NCBI GenBank assembly: GCA_965217015.1
Contig: OZ244224.1
Location: 1,674,001 to 1,738,000 of the forward strand
From: JAYQKL01 sp038142705
GTDB lineage: Bacteria > Pseudomonadota > Alphaproteobacteria > RS24
Direction of reading: 5' to 3'
Length of the DNA stretch: 64,000 nt
In this document: piece by piece, positions 43,762 through 51,268 of the stretch
How positions within the stretch are numbered: the stretch's first letter is position 1
How the letters are laid out: every line of letters begins with the position of its first letter
The notes under the pieces: model-generated
The model's input: the letters and a program-made list of their open reading frames with translations, nothing else
Database searches by the model: none
What the model was told of the DNA's origin: nothing
Position numbers and translations under genes: made by a program

Positions 43762-44952
43762 TTAAGACCGGAACCATTTATTCGGGCTTACAGGTTTTCC
43801 TTTATACCTAATTTCTACATAGAGCGTTAGGGTTTCTTTGCCATGATTTGGCGGTGGTGATTGTGTCGCATATAGGGGTGCGGTCATATGCTCCATACGC
43901 GCAATTGGCTCACCGGAAAGCACTTGTTGATTAACCTGAGCATCAATCGGGCCAAGCCCTGCAAAAAGCAAATGATGATTATCACCCACGCCCAATATCA
44001 GAATATTGCCATAATCACGAAATTTGCCTGCATATAAAATAGTTGCATCAAAGGGAGCGGTCACCAGCCTATCCGCGCGGGTGCGAATATACATACCTGC
44101 ACGGCCTAAATCCTCATTAAGTTTTTTGGTTCTGGCTGGTGATAAGACTGTACCTGAAACGGGCAGGGGAAGACGGCCTTTGGCATTTCTGAAATTTGAG
44201 AATTTTGTGGTGGTTTGGCGCCGTGCTTCTAGCCGGTCCACCAGCTCGCGTAAAGAGCGGGCTTTGCGGGCCAGTTTTTGTATGGCTGCGGCTTCTTTCT
44301 CAATCGCGGTTTGCGTGCGTTTTTCCGCACGGGTTTTTTCCTGCACCAGTGCAGCCAGTGCGATACGGTCTGTCTTGGCTTGCGCGGTTTCGTTTTTCAA
44401 CACTTCGCGCCGCTCGGTCATATAGGTGCGAATTGTGGCCAATTCCTCTAATTGTTTTTTGAGCTGGTCGGCGGTGTTTTGCAAAGTTGGAACAATGCCA
44501 GATATCGCAATCGCCCCCCTTATGCCCGCTAATGCATCATCTGGATTGATAGCAAATGGCGGCGGTAATTGCTTTTCAAATTTTTGTAACGCGCCAAGTG
44601 ATTTAGACAATTCCTGCCGGTCACGGGCGAGTTTAGTTAAAATGGTTTTTTCGCTTAACCCTAGTTTTTCAATCTCATCAGCCAGCTCATTTTGCCGTTG
44701 TTCACTTTCTTGTAATTTGGTGGCAAGGCGAATGATTTTTTGCTGCAATCGCAGTTTTTGTCTTTGTAATTCTTTGGCTTGTTTTTCTAATTGCGCGCGG
44801 TTTTTATCGCGCTTCTTGATTTCTTCTTCAATCTTTTGAAGCTGCTTTTTATCATCAGCCAGTGCTGGCCTCGTTACGGATAAACCAGCGAGAAGCGAGA
44901 GCAATAAAATAAGACCAAAAAGATTAAGATAAAAGCGCATGATTTTAGCCAA
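43762..44952 (-). CDS. envC: EnvC-like murein hydrolase activator (degenerate M23 domain)
   Basis: 396 residues if started at the TTG at 44952, which has AGGAAGG seven bases ahead; the in-frame ATG at 44940 would be 19 bases from it, so the TTG is favoured. Signal peptide about residues 8-32, then a long coiled coil (DDKKQLQKIEEEIKKRDK to ATKLQESEQ, and again to about 245). The C-terminal LytM fold is recognisable (VTAPFDATILYAGKFRDYGNILILGVGDNHHLLFAGLG) but lacks the usual catalytic HxH at the YAHL position, here FAGL. EnvC proteins activate amidases rather than cut peptidoglycan, in line with this. Beside ctpA and rlmH. Confidence 0.85.
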   Translation of the reverse strand: MAKIMRFYLNLFGLILLLSLLAGLSVTRPALADDKKQLQKIEEEIKKRDKNRAQLEKQAKELQRQKLRLQQKIIRLATKLQESEQRQNELADEIEKLGLSEKTILTKLARDRQELSKSLGALQKFEKQLPPPFAINPDDALAGIRGAIAISGIVPTLQNTADQLKKQLEELATIRTYMTERREVLKNETAQAKTDRIALAALVQEKTRAEKRTQTAIEKEAAAIQKLARKARSLRELVDRLEARRQTTTKFSNFRNAKGRLPLPVSGTVLSPARTKKLNEDLGRAGMYIRTRADRLVTAPFDATILYAGKFRDYGNILILGVGDNHHLLFAGLGPIDAQVNQQVLSGEPIARMEHMTAPLYATQSPPPNHGKETLTLYVEIRYKGKPVSPNKWFRS

Positions 44953-44964
44953 TTATATGCCTTC

Positions 44965-45444
44965 CTAATCGCGATGATAGGGGTGATTTGTTAAAATAGA
45001 CACCCCGCGCCATAATTGCTCTGCCAAAACCAGTCGCGCCAATAAATGCGGCAAGGTCATTTTGCCCAAAGATAAAACATGTTGGGCGTTTTGGCGGATT
45101 GTATCGGCCAGCCCATCAGCACCGCCAATCATAAAAACCATATCACTATGCCCGCTCTGCAGGCTTTGATTTAAAAGCTCGGCAAAGGCACGACTGGTGA
45201 TATTTTTGCCACGCTCGTCAAGCGCCACCACACATGCCCCCGCTGGCACACCCGTCATAAGTTTGTCAGCTTCGAGAGCTTTGATATCTTCACCCTGTCG
45301 CGCACGTGTGGTTTTGATTTCATGAATGGCCACCTGACTGATGCCAATGGCGCGCCCTGCCTCTAAGCGTTTAAGATAATCTTGAATAAGCCCAGTCTCT
45401 GGCGTGTTTTTATAATTGCCGATGGCCCTAATCTGAATGCGCAT
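44965..45444 (-). CDS. rlmH: 23S rRNA (pseudouridine-1915-N3)-methyltransferase RlmH
   Basis: 159 residues, SPOUT fold. Methylates Psi1915 in helix 69 of 70S ribosomes. Motifs: IRAIGNYKNTPETGLIQDYLKR, IHEIKTTRAR, VVALDERGKNITSRAFAELL near 80, FMIGGADGLADTIRQNA near 105 and the C-terminal LTLPHLLARLVLAEQLWRG-type stretch with the HPYHRD ending. Directly follows rsfS (gap 7 bases) and precedes envC, an order very common in alphaproteobacteria. Confidence 0.96.
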   Translation of the reverse strand: MRIQIRAIGNYKNTPETGLIQDYLKRLEAGRAIGISQVAIHEIKTTRARQGEDIKALEADKLMTGVPAGACVVALDERGKNITSRAFAELLNQSLQSGHSDMVFMIGGADGLADTIRQNAQHVLSLGKMTLPHLLARLVLAEQLWRGVSILTNHPYHRD

Positions 45445-45451
45445 GACAAAG

Positions 45452-45913
45452 CTATGCGCCCTGATTGTCCTGATTTAGGAGGGCGTCCTCATCGGGCATT
45501 TCCATCAGCCACATTTTTTCGAGATTATAAAACTCGCGCACCTCAGGTCTGAACAGATGCACCACAATATCGCCCGTATCAACCAGCACCCAGTCACAAT
45601 TAGTCAGCCCCTCGGCTTGCACTTGTTTAATGCCCATATTTTTGAACTGGCGCATTAAGTGGTCTGACAAAGCCCCAACATGGCGCTGTGACCGCCCAGA
45701 AGCAATGACCATGTAATCTGCGACAGCAGATTTACCTCGTAAATCAATTTTGATGATATTTTCCGCTTTATCCTCATCAAGTGATTGATAGACCAAATCT
45801 ACCAAATCATCTGGATTTTGCGGTTCTCGCTGTGCCACAGAGCCCGCTCTGTTTGCCACAGTTTGTGATTGCGATTTTTCGCTCAGCGTTTTTCCCCTTA
45901 AAAAGTAACGCAC
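45452..45913 (-). CDS. rsfS: Ribosome silencing factor RsfS
   Basis: 153 residues starting with a GTG. RsfS binds L14 and blocks subunit joining in starvation. The conserved part starts near residue 37 (LVDLVYQSLDEDKAENIIKIDLRGKSAVADYMVIASGRS in parts), then VQAEGLTNCDWVLVDTGDIVVHLFRPEVREFYNLEKMW. The first 35 residues are polar and poorly conserved, so a downstream start is possible. In the nadD-rsfS-rlmH cluster. Confidence 0.93.
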   Translation of the reverse strand: MRYFLRGKTLSEKSQSQTVANRAGSVAQREPQNPDDLVDLVYQSLDEDKAENIIKIDLRGKSAVADYMVIASGRSQRHVGALSDHLMRQFKNMGIKQVQAEGLTNCDWVLVDTGDIVVHLFRPEVREFYNLEKMWLMEMPDEDALLNQDNQGA

Positions 45914-45974
45914 TCAACTTATTTGTAGCAATCAACGCGCTTGAGTTCAACACTTACCTTTTTATCATTAGTTA

Positions 45975-46562
45975 TTATGATTTTTGCTGGCGGATAGATG
46001 TTGATGAGCTGGCGTTTGTTGCGCCTTCCAGCAATATCCAAGCAGGGGTGTTTTGAGTGGCCAACTGCGCCGCCGCGCTTGCCGGACGCCGCGCCTGTGC
46101 AAAATATTGCGCTGCCGGTGCCAGCCCTGCTGCGCTGGTCTCGCCCGGCCTTGGATAAACAGCAACAGGCACTTGTTTGAAAATTTCCTGCCAATTGCGC
46201 CAGCGATGCACATGGCGCAAACTATCGGCCCCCATTGCCCATACAAAATGCACATTTGGGTATTTTGCTTTTAAGCGGGCAATCGTATCTGCTGTGTAAC
46301 TAGTACCCAGCATGGTCTCAACATTTGAAACATATGTTTTATGCGACCCCGCAATTTGCTGGCAGGCTTTAATGCGGGTATTTTCTGCTGCCGGTTTTTC
46401 TTGCTTAAGCGGGTTTTGTGGCGACACCAACCACCAGACCAAATCAAGATTGAGTTGTGTCTGTAATGTGCGTGCCAGCAACGCGTGGCCAGCATGAGGC
46501 GGGTTAAATGACCCGCCAAATAAGCCAATTTTCATGCCATCAAAAAAAACAGGGCGGCGCAT
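45975..46562 (-). CDS. nadD: Nicotinate-nucleotide adenylyltransferase
   Basis: 195 residues from the ATG at 46562, one base after the proA stop; a second methionine at 46535 (MKIGLFGGSFNPPHAGH) is an alternative start as the conserved core begins there. NadD transfers AMP to nicotinate mononucleotide in NAD synthesis. The adenylyltransferase HxGH motif is FNPPHAGHALLA (PHAGH); WLVSPQNPLKQ, AMGADSLRHVHRWRNWQEI and the C-terminal SSTSIRQ are typical. Between proA and rsfS; a 60-base gap precedes rsfS. Confidence 0.95.
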   Translation of the reverse strand: MRRPVFFDGMKIGLFGGSFNPPHAGHALLARTLQTQLNLDLVWWLVSPQNPLKQEKPAAENTRIKACQQIAGSHKTYVSNVETMLGTSYTADTIARLKAKYPNVHFVWAMGADSLRHVHRWRNWQEIFKQVPVAVYPRPGETSAAGLAPAAQYFAQARRPASAAAQLATQNTPAWILLEGATNASSSTSIRQQKS

Positions 46563-46563
46563 T

Positions 46564-47832
46564 TTATTTGGGGCGGGTTTGCCCGCTCCCGCGCACTTGA
46601 TATTTAAAGGTGGTCAATTGCTCTAAACCGACAGGGCCACGCGCATGAAACCGACCTGTCGCAATCCCAATTTCTGCGCCCATGCCAAACTCACCACCAT
46701 CAGCAAACTGGGTTGAGCTGTTATGCATCACAATCGCGCTATCCACGCGGTTTAAAAACCGCTCTGCGGCGGCGCTGTCCTCAGTGATAATGGCTTCTGT
46801 ATGGCCGGACCCATGTGTGCTGATATGGTCAACAGCCTCATCAACGCCATCAATCATTTTAACCGAGATAATGCTGTCTAGATATTCTGTGTCCCAATCC
46901 TCATCAGTTGCCGCGCTCACGCGTGTATCCGCAGCTTGCGCCATTTCATCACCGCGTACCGCACAGCCATTTTCCAGCATAATCTCAATCAAAGGTTTGA
47001 GATGTGTCTCGGCGCAAGCGCGGTCAATCAGCAAGGTTTCGGTGGCACCGCAAATGCCAGGCCGCCGCATTTTAGCGTTCAGGCTCACCTGTTTGGCCAT
47101 TTCCAAATCTGCTGCTTGATGAATATAAGTATGGCAAATGCCATCTAAATGCGAAAAGACAGGCACGCGGGCATCATTTTGTACGCGCTCGACAAGGCTT
47201 TTACCGCCACGCGGGACAATCACATCAATTGTGCCTTCAAGGCCAGCCAGCATCATGCCAACCGCAGCGCGGTCCGTGGTTGGTACAAGTTGCACACAAG
47301 CCTCTGGCAGACCGCTATCGGCCAGTGCTTTGGCAAAGCAATCGGTGATGGCTTGCGCGGCATTTTGAATTTCTGAACTACCGCGCAAAATAACCGCATT
47401 GCCTGATTTTAAGCATAAAGCGGCGGCATCGGCGGTCACATTGGGTCGGCTTTCATAAATAACGCCAATCACCCCTAACGGCACCCGCACGCGCGTAATA
47501 TCAAGCCCATTAGGTCGGTCCCAATTGGCCATTACATCACCAACGGGATCGGGCAAGGCAACAACATCTTCCAAAGCTTTGGCAATGCCTTCTAACCGCG
47601 CTTCATCAAGCGCAATGCGGTCAAGACGGGCATTATTGAGCCCTTTTTCTTGTGCTAGCGTCATGTCTTTGGCATTGGCACTTAATATGGTTGCAGCCTG
47701 AGCGCGCAATTCTGCGGCTGCCGCTAACAGAGCTTTGTCTTTTTGCGCGCTTGAAGCTGTGCCTAATTCACGCGATGCGGCGGCGGCTTTGGCGCCCATC
47801 TCATTCATAATCTCTTGCAAATTATCGCTCAT
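46564..47832 (-). CDS. proA: Gamma-glutamyl phosphate reductase
   Basis: 422 residues. Reduces glutamyl-5-phosphate to the semialdehyde, second step of proline synthesis; its partner proB lies just upstream. Aldehyde-dehydrogenase fold with PLGVIGVIYESRPNVTADAAALCLKSGNAVILRG in parts, IVPRGGKSLVE near 208, the catalytic cysteine in RPGICGATETLLID near residue 258, and HGSGHTEAIIT. Followed by nadD after one base, suggesting an obgE-proB-proA-nadD transcript. Confidence 0.96.
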   Translation of the reverse strand: MSDNLQEIMNEMGAKAAAASRELGTASSAQKDKALLAAAAELRAQAATILSANAKDMTLAQEKGLNNARLDRIALDEARLEGIAKALEDVVALPDPVGDVMANWDRPNGLDITRVRVPLGVIGVIYESRPNVTADAAALCLKSGNAVILRGSSEIQNAAQAITDCFAKALADSGLPEACVQLVPTTDRAAVGMMLAGLEGTIDVIVPRGGKSLVERVQNDARVPVFSHLDGICHTYIHQAADLEMAKQVSLNAKMRRPGICGATETLLIDRACAETHLKPLIEIMLENGCAVRGDEMAQAADTRVSAATDEDWDTEYLDSIISVKMIDGVDEAVDHISTHGSGHTEAIITEDSAAAERFLNRVDSAIVMHNSSTQFADGGEFGMGAEIGIATGRFHARGPVGLEQLTTFKYQVRGSGQTRPK

Positions 47833-47879
47833 ATTTCATGTCTCTCGTCATATGTTCGTGTCTTTTATCTGGCTCGTCA

Positions 47880-49040
47880 TTATGGCTTATCGGTGTGATG
47901 TGTCAGCACCATATTATCGCGATGCACCAATTCTCCTCGACCATAATAATTCAAATTTTCCTGAATTTCATCGGTTTGTTTGCCCATCATTTCGCGGGCC
48001 TGCTTATCGTCATGTTCAACAAGGCCGCGGGCAATTTCCTGCCCATTTGGGTCAAGAATAGCCACACAAGTGCCGCGCTCAAATTGGCCATCAACCCGCA
48101 CCACGCCAATAGGTAGCAGGCTTTTGCCATTGGCCAAGGCCTGTGCCGCGCCGGCATCAATATGCAGTTGGCTATCCGATTGTAAACTGCCAGCAATCCA
48201 TGATTTGCGCGCATCATGGGGGGCTTGGTTGGCTTTGAAAAAAGTGCAATTCTGTGTGCCTTGAATGAGCTTTGACAAATTATGGGGCTGGCGCCCATCT
48301 GCCAAAATCATATGCCCGCCTGCCTGAGTGGCGATGCGCGCTGCCTCGAGCTTGGTAATCATGCCGCCGCGGCTGTAGCGGCTCATGCTGTCGCCTGCCA
48401 TATCATAAATATCTGCTGTCAGCTCTTGGACCTCACCAATATGCGCGCTGGCGTCACCAATTTTAGAAGGGTCTGTATAAAGCCCGTCCACATCGGATAA
48501 TAAAATCAAACAATCTGCCGTCATCATACTCGATACGCGCGCGGCCAGCCGGTCATTATCGCCATAGCGAATTTCTTGGGTAGCGACGGTATCATTCTCA
48601 TTGATGATGGGAATAACCCCAAGTGCCAATAAGGTGGTCAGGGTGCCGCGTGCATTTAAGTAGCGGCGTCTTTGTTCAGTATCATCAAGGGTCAATAAAA
48701 TTTGCGCCCCACGACAATTTTGTTCGGCCAGCACATTGCGCCATGCATGGGCTAGCGCAATCTGTCCGGTTGCTGCCGCCGCTTGGCTTTGTTCAAGCGT
48801 TAGCGTGTCTTGGGTAAGGCCCAATTCGCCGCGCCCAAGCGCAATCGCGCCTGAAGAAACCAGAATAATCTCCTGCCCATTTTTTTGCGCTTCGGCAATA
48901 TCGGCAGCCATGGCGCGCATCCAGTCATGGCTTAAATGACCCTTTTCATCTTCCATTAAAAGGGCAGAGCCAACTTTAATGACAATGCGCTTGGCACTGG
49001 CTAAAGCTTTTTGGGCAGATATGTTAATGGGTGATGACAT
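47880..49040 (-). CDS. proB: Glutamate 5-kinase
   Basis: 386 residues from the ATG at 49040; an in-frame TTG at 49055 would add five residues. Phosphorylates glutamate at the start of proline synthesis. Amino-acid-kinase domain with IVIKVGSALLMEDEKG, ILVSSGAIALGRGEL, PIINENDTVATQEIRYGDNDRLAARV and DVDGLYTDPSKIG; C-terminal PUA domain with VRVDGQFERGTCVAILDPNGQEIARGLV. Between obgE and proA on the minus strand. Confidence 0.96.
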   Translation of the reverse strand: MSSPINISAQKALASAKRIVIKVGSALLMEDEKGHLSHDWMRAMAADIAEAQKNGQEIILVSSGAIALGRGELGLTQDTLTLEQSQAAAATGQIALAHAWRNVLAEQNCRGAQILLTLDDTEQRRRYLNARGTLTTLLALGVIPIINENDTVATQEIRYGDNDRLAARVSSMMTADCLILLSDVDGLYTDPSKIGDASAHIGEVQELTADIYDMAGDSMSRYSRGGMITKLEAARIATQAGGHMILADGRQPHNLSKLIQGTQNCTFFKANQAPHDARKSWIAGSLQSDSQLHIDAGAAQALANGKSLLPIGVVRVDGQFERGTCVAILDPNGQEIARGLVEHDDKQAREMMGKQTDEIQENLNYYGRGELVHRDNMVLTHHTDKP

Positions 49041-49080
49041 GATTTTATTTCTCAAAATTTCTCACTTCTATATTCACATA

Positions 49081-50133
49081 CTAAGGCCGCCAGCCGCCTT
49101 GCGCTTCCATGATTTGCGCCTCATCGCTTGCGGCTTGCTGATGATCCAGCCGCGTTAAAATCTCAGCAAGTAAAGGCTCAACCTGCAAACGTGTGGCGCC
49201 TGAAATGGTCCAAATATCATCAACCGAACAATGCGCGGCCTCTGCAAGCGCTTGGCGTTTTGTTTCAATTTCTGCCTCTTCCAAAATATCGCATTTATTC
49301 AAAGCAATGATTTCGGATTTTGCGGCCAGCCCCGCATCATAGGCTGCGAGCTCTTGTCTGATGGTCTGATATGCCGCGCCGACATCATCTTGGCTGCCAT
49401 CAACCAAATGCAGCAACATGGCGCATCGCTCAACATGTCCTAAAAAACGATGGCCCAGACCTGCCCCTTCAGAAGCGCCTTCAATCAAGCCGGGAATATC
49501 CGCGATGACAAATTCACGCCCTTTGGCGCCCACCACGCCTAAATTTGGGTGAAGCGTGGTGAAAGGGTAATCGGCTATTTTGGGTTTGGCGCGGGTCACG
49601 CCAGATAAAAAAGTTGATTTGCCCGCATTGGGCAGCCCCAGCAATCCGACATCTGCAATCAGTTTTAAGCGCAGCCAAATCCAGCTTTCGCGCCCCTCAA
49701 GGCCTGGATTGGCATGGCGCGGCGCCTGATTAACAGGGCCTTTGAAACGGGCATTGCCAAATCCACCATTGCCGCCTTCTGCTAATAAAACGCGCTGGCC
49801 AACTTCGGTTAAATCGGCAATCAGCGTGTCATTATCTTCTGCAAAAATTTGTGTGCCGACGGGGACTTTTAATATTTTATCCTCACCATGACTGCCAGAG
49901 CGGTTTTTGCCCATTCCATGCCCGCCCGTACTGGCTTTGAAATGTTGTTGGTAGCGATAGTCAATTAGAGTGTTTAACCCATTGACGCATTCGGCATACA
50001 CATTGCCGCCGCGCCCGCCATCACCGCCATCGGGCCCGCCATATTCAACATGCGCTTCACGGCGAAAACTCACCGAACCCGCGCCGCCATTGCCTGAGCG
50101 TATATATACTTTTGCCTGATCAAGAAACTTCAT
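49081..50133 (-). CDS. obgE: GTPase Obg/CgtA
   Basis: 350 residues. Ribosome-associated GTPase in 50S assembly and stress response. Glycine-rich Obg domain (1-158; GNGGAGSVSFRREAHVEYGGPDGGDGGRGG in parts), P-loop GLPNAGKSTF at 166-175, DIPGLIEGASEGAGLGHRFL near 215 and NKCD near 285. No long C-terminal domain. Sits downstream of rplU-rpmA, as in most bacteria, but a strong terminator separates them. Confidence 0.97.
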   Translation of the reverse strand: MKFLDQAKVYIRSGNGGAGSVSFRREAHVEYGGPDGGDGGRGGNVYAECVNGLNTLIDYRYQQHFKASTGGHGMGKNRSGSHGEDKILKVPVGTQIFAEDNDTLIADLTEVGQRVLLAEGGNGGFGNARFKGPVNQAPRHANPGLEGRESWIWLRLKLIADVGLLGLPNAGKSTFLSGVTRAKPKIADYPFTTLHPNLGVVGAKGREFVIADIPGLIEGASEGAGLGHRFLGHVERCAMLLHLVDGSQDDVGAAYQTIRQELAAYDAGLAAKSEIIALNKCDILEEAEIETKRQALAEAAHCSVDDIWTISGATRLQVEPLLAEILTRLDHQQAASDEAQIMEAQGGWRP

Positions 50134-50170
50134 GGCGTCAGTGTATCCCTATTTCAATTTTTAACAGCAA

Positions 50171-50223
50171 AAAAACGGCAATAAAAAACGGCAATAAAAA
50201 AGGGAGATGATGCCATCTCCCTT
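50171..50223 (-). terminator. Intrinsic terminator of rplU-rpmA with a 13-bp repeat
   Basis: On the minus strand a 10-base stem, AAGGGAGATG with CATCTCCCTT (50200-50209 and 50214-50223) and a 4-base loop, is followed by a T-run. Beyond it, the 13-base unit ending in a T-run is repeated twice (50171-50200), giving three consecutive T tracts. Confidence 0.9.
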
Positions 50224-50279
50224 AATATTGCGTTGCGATGGCAGTTCAATCCGTTATCCGGACAGAACACCCGCCGGAT

Positions 50280-50549
50280 TTATTCAGCCGCTTGGGCCGC
50301 CGGTGTAACCGATACAGTTGTCCGGTCACCACGCGCTTTACCAAATTGCACCTTGCCTTCAACAAGTGCAAAAATTGTGTGGTCTTTGCCCATGCCGACA
50401 TTATTACCTGGGTGCCATTTTGTGCCACGCTGGCGAATAATAATATTGCCAGGGATAACATGTTCGCCGCCAAATTTTTTGACGCCTAAACGGCGGCCAG
50501 CACTATCGCGGCCATTACGAGACGAACCACCTGCTTTTTTATGTGCCAT
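50280..50549 (-). CDS. rpmA: 50S ribosomal protein L27
   Basis: 89 residues. L27 contacts the peptidyl transferase centre. The start MAHKKAGGSSRNGRDSAGRRLGVKKFGGE is diagnostic, with IIRQRGTKWHPGNNVGMGKDHTIFALVEG following. AAGGAGTAAG precedes the ATG. Downstream of rplU by five bases. Confidence 0.98.
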   Translation of the reverse strand: MAHKKAGGSSRNGRDSAGRRLGVKKFGGEHVIPGNIIIRQRGTKWHPGNNVGMGKDHTIFALVEGKVQFGKARGDRTTVSVTPAAQAAE

Positions 50550-50554
50550 ATGCC

Positions 50555-50929
50555 TTACTCCTTATCTTCGCTTGCGTCTTTAGCGGCTTTTTTAGGGGCC
50601 GCTTTTTTAGGCGCAGATTTGCTAATCGCTGTGATTTTAACTTTGGTTAAATCCTGACGATGCCCGAGTTGACGGCGATAATTATGGCGCCGCTTGAACT
50701 TAATCACATCAATTTTATCACCGCGTGTTTGTTCAATAACTTCAGCCGTGACACTGGCACCTGAAACAACAGGTGTGCCAATGGTGGGCTTTTTGCCCGC
50801 TTCGCCAATCATTAAAACATCAGTTAGCTTGATTTTGTCGCCAGCATCACCTGCTAAACGCTCAAGCTCAATCACATCATCTTTTGCAACCCGGTATTGT
50901 TTACCACCGGTACGGACGACCGCATACAT
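50555..50929 (-). CDS. rplU: 50S ribosomal protein L21
   Basis: 124 residues from the ATG at 50929; the open frame extends to 50971 but the family starts MYAVVRTGGKQYRVAKDDVIELERL. IKFKRRHNYRRQLGHRQDLTKVKI matches the rRNA-binding core. The C-terminus has a short Lys/Ala tail (SAPKKAAPKKAAKDASEDKE), a basic-acidic echo of the rpsP and rplS tails. First gene of rplU-rpmA. Confidence 0.97.
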   Translation of the reverse strand: MYAVVRTGGKQYRVAKDDVIELERLAGDAGDKIKLTDVLMIGEAGKKPTIGTPVVSGASVTAEVIEQTRGDKIDVIKFKRRHNYRRQLGHRQDLTKVKITAISKSAPKKAAPKKAAKDASEDKE

Positions 50930-51268
50930 GGGCTTTATCCTCTGTTTTCTCAACTTTAATGCAGTTATCAAAAAGCATCAGCGTTGAATTAATATCACAC
51001 AATTATGCACGCCTAATAAGCCGCGCAATTTCGGGGCAATATACAGTCTCCGCAGGGCAAGTCAAGCCTGCAAATGGATTAAATAACATTCAGGAAAAAA
51101 CCAGAAAACGGCGCTTGTTGCACAAATGCAACAGGGTGAAATCATGTGATAACAAGACTTTACAGAACGCCTAAAAAAGTGCTGAATAGGCATGTCTGGG
51201 CAATATGTAACATCCAGTTTGGTGCTGGTGGTGCCTATTGTTTAATCTGTTTATTGGGGAGGGAGCTT
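50930..51268. promoter_or_regulatory. Divergent rplU / TonB-receptor intergenic region with operator-like inverted repeat
   Basis: 339 bases with no gene. It must hold the rplU promoter on one strand and the receptor promoter on the other. A perfect 7-base inverted repeat TGTTGCA-CAAA-TGCAACA lies at 51116-51133, 136 bases before the receptor start, and is the best operator candidate. I could not fix -35/-10 boxes with confidence. Confidence 0.45.
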
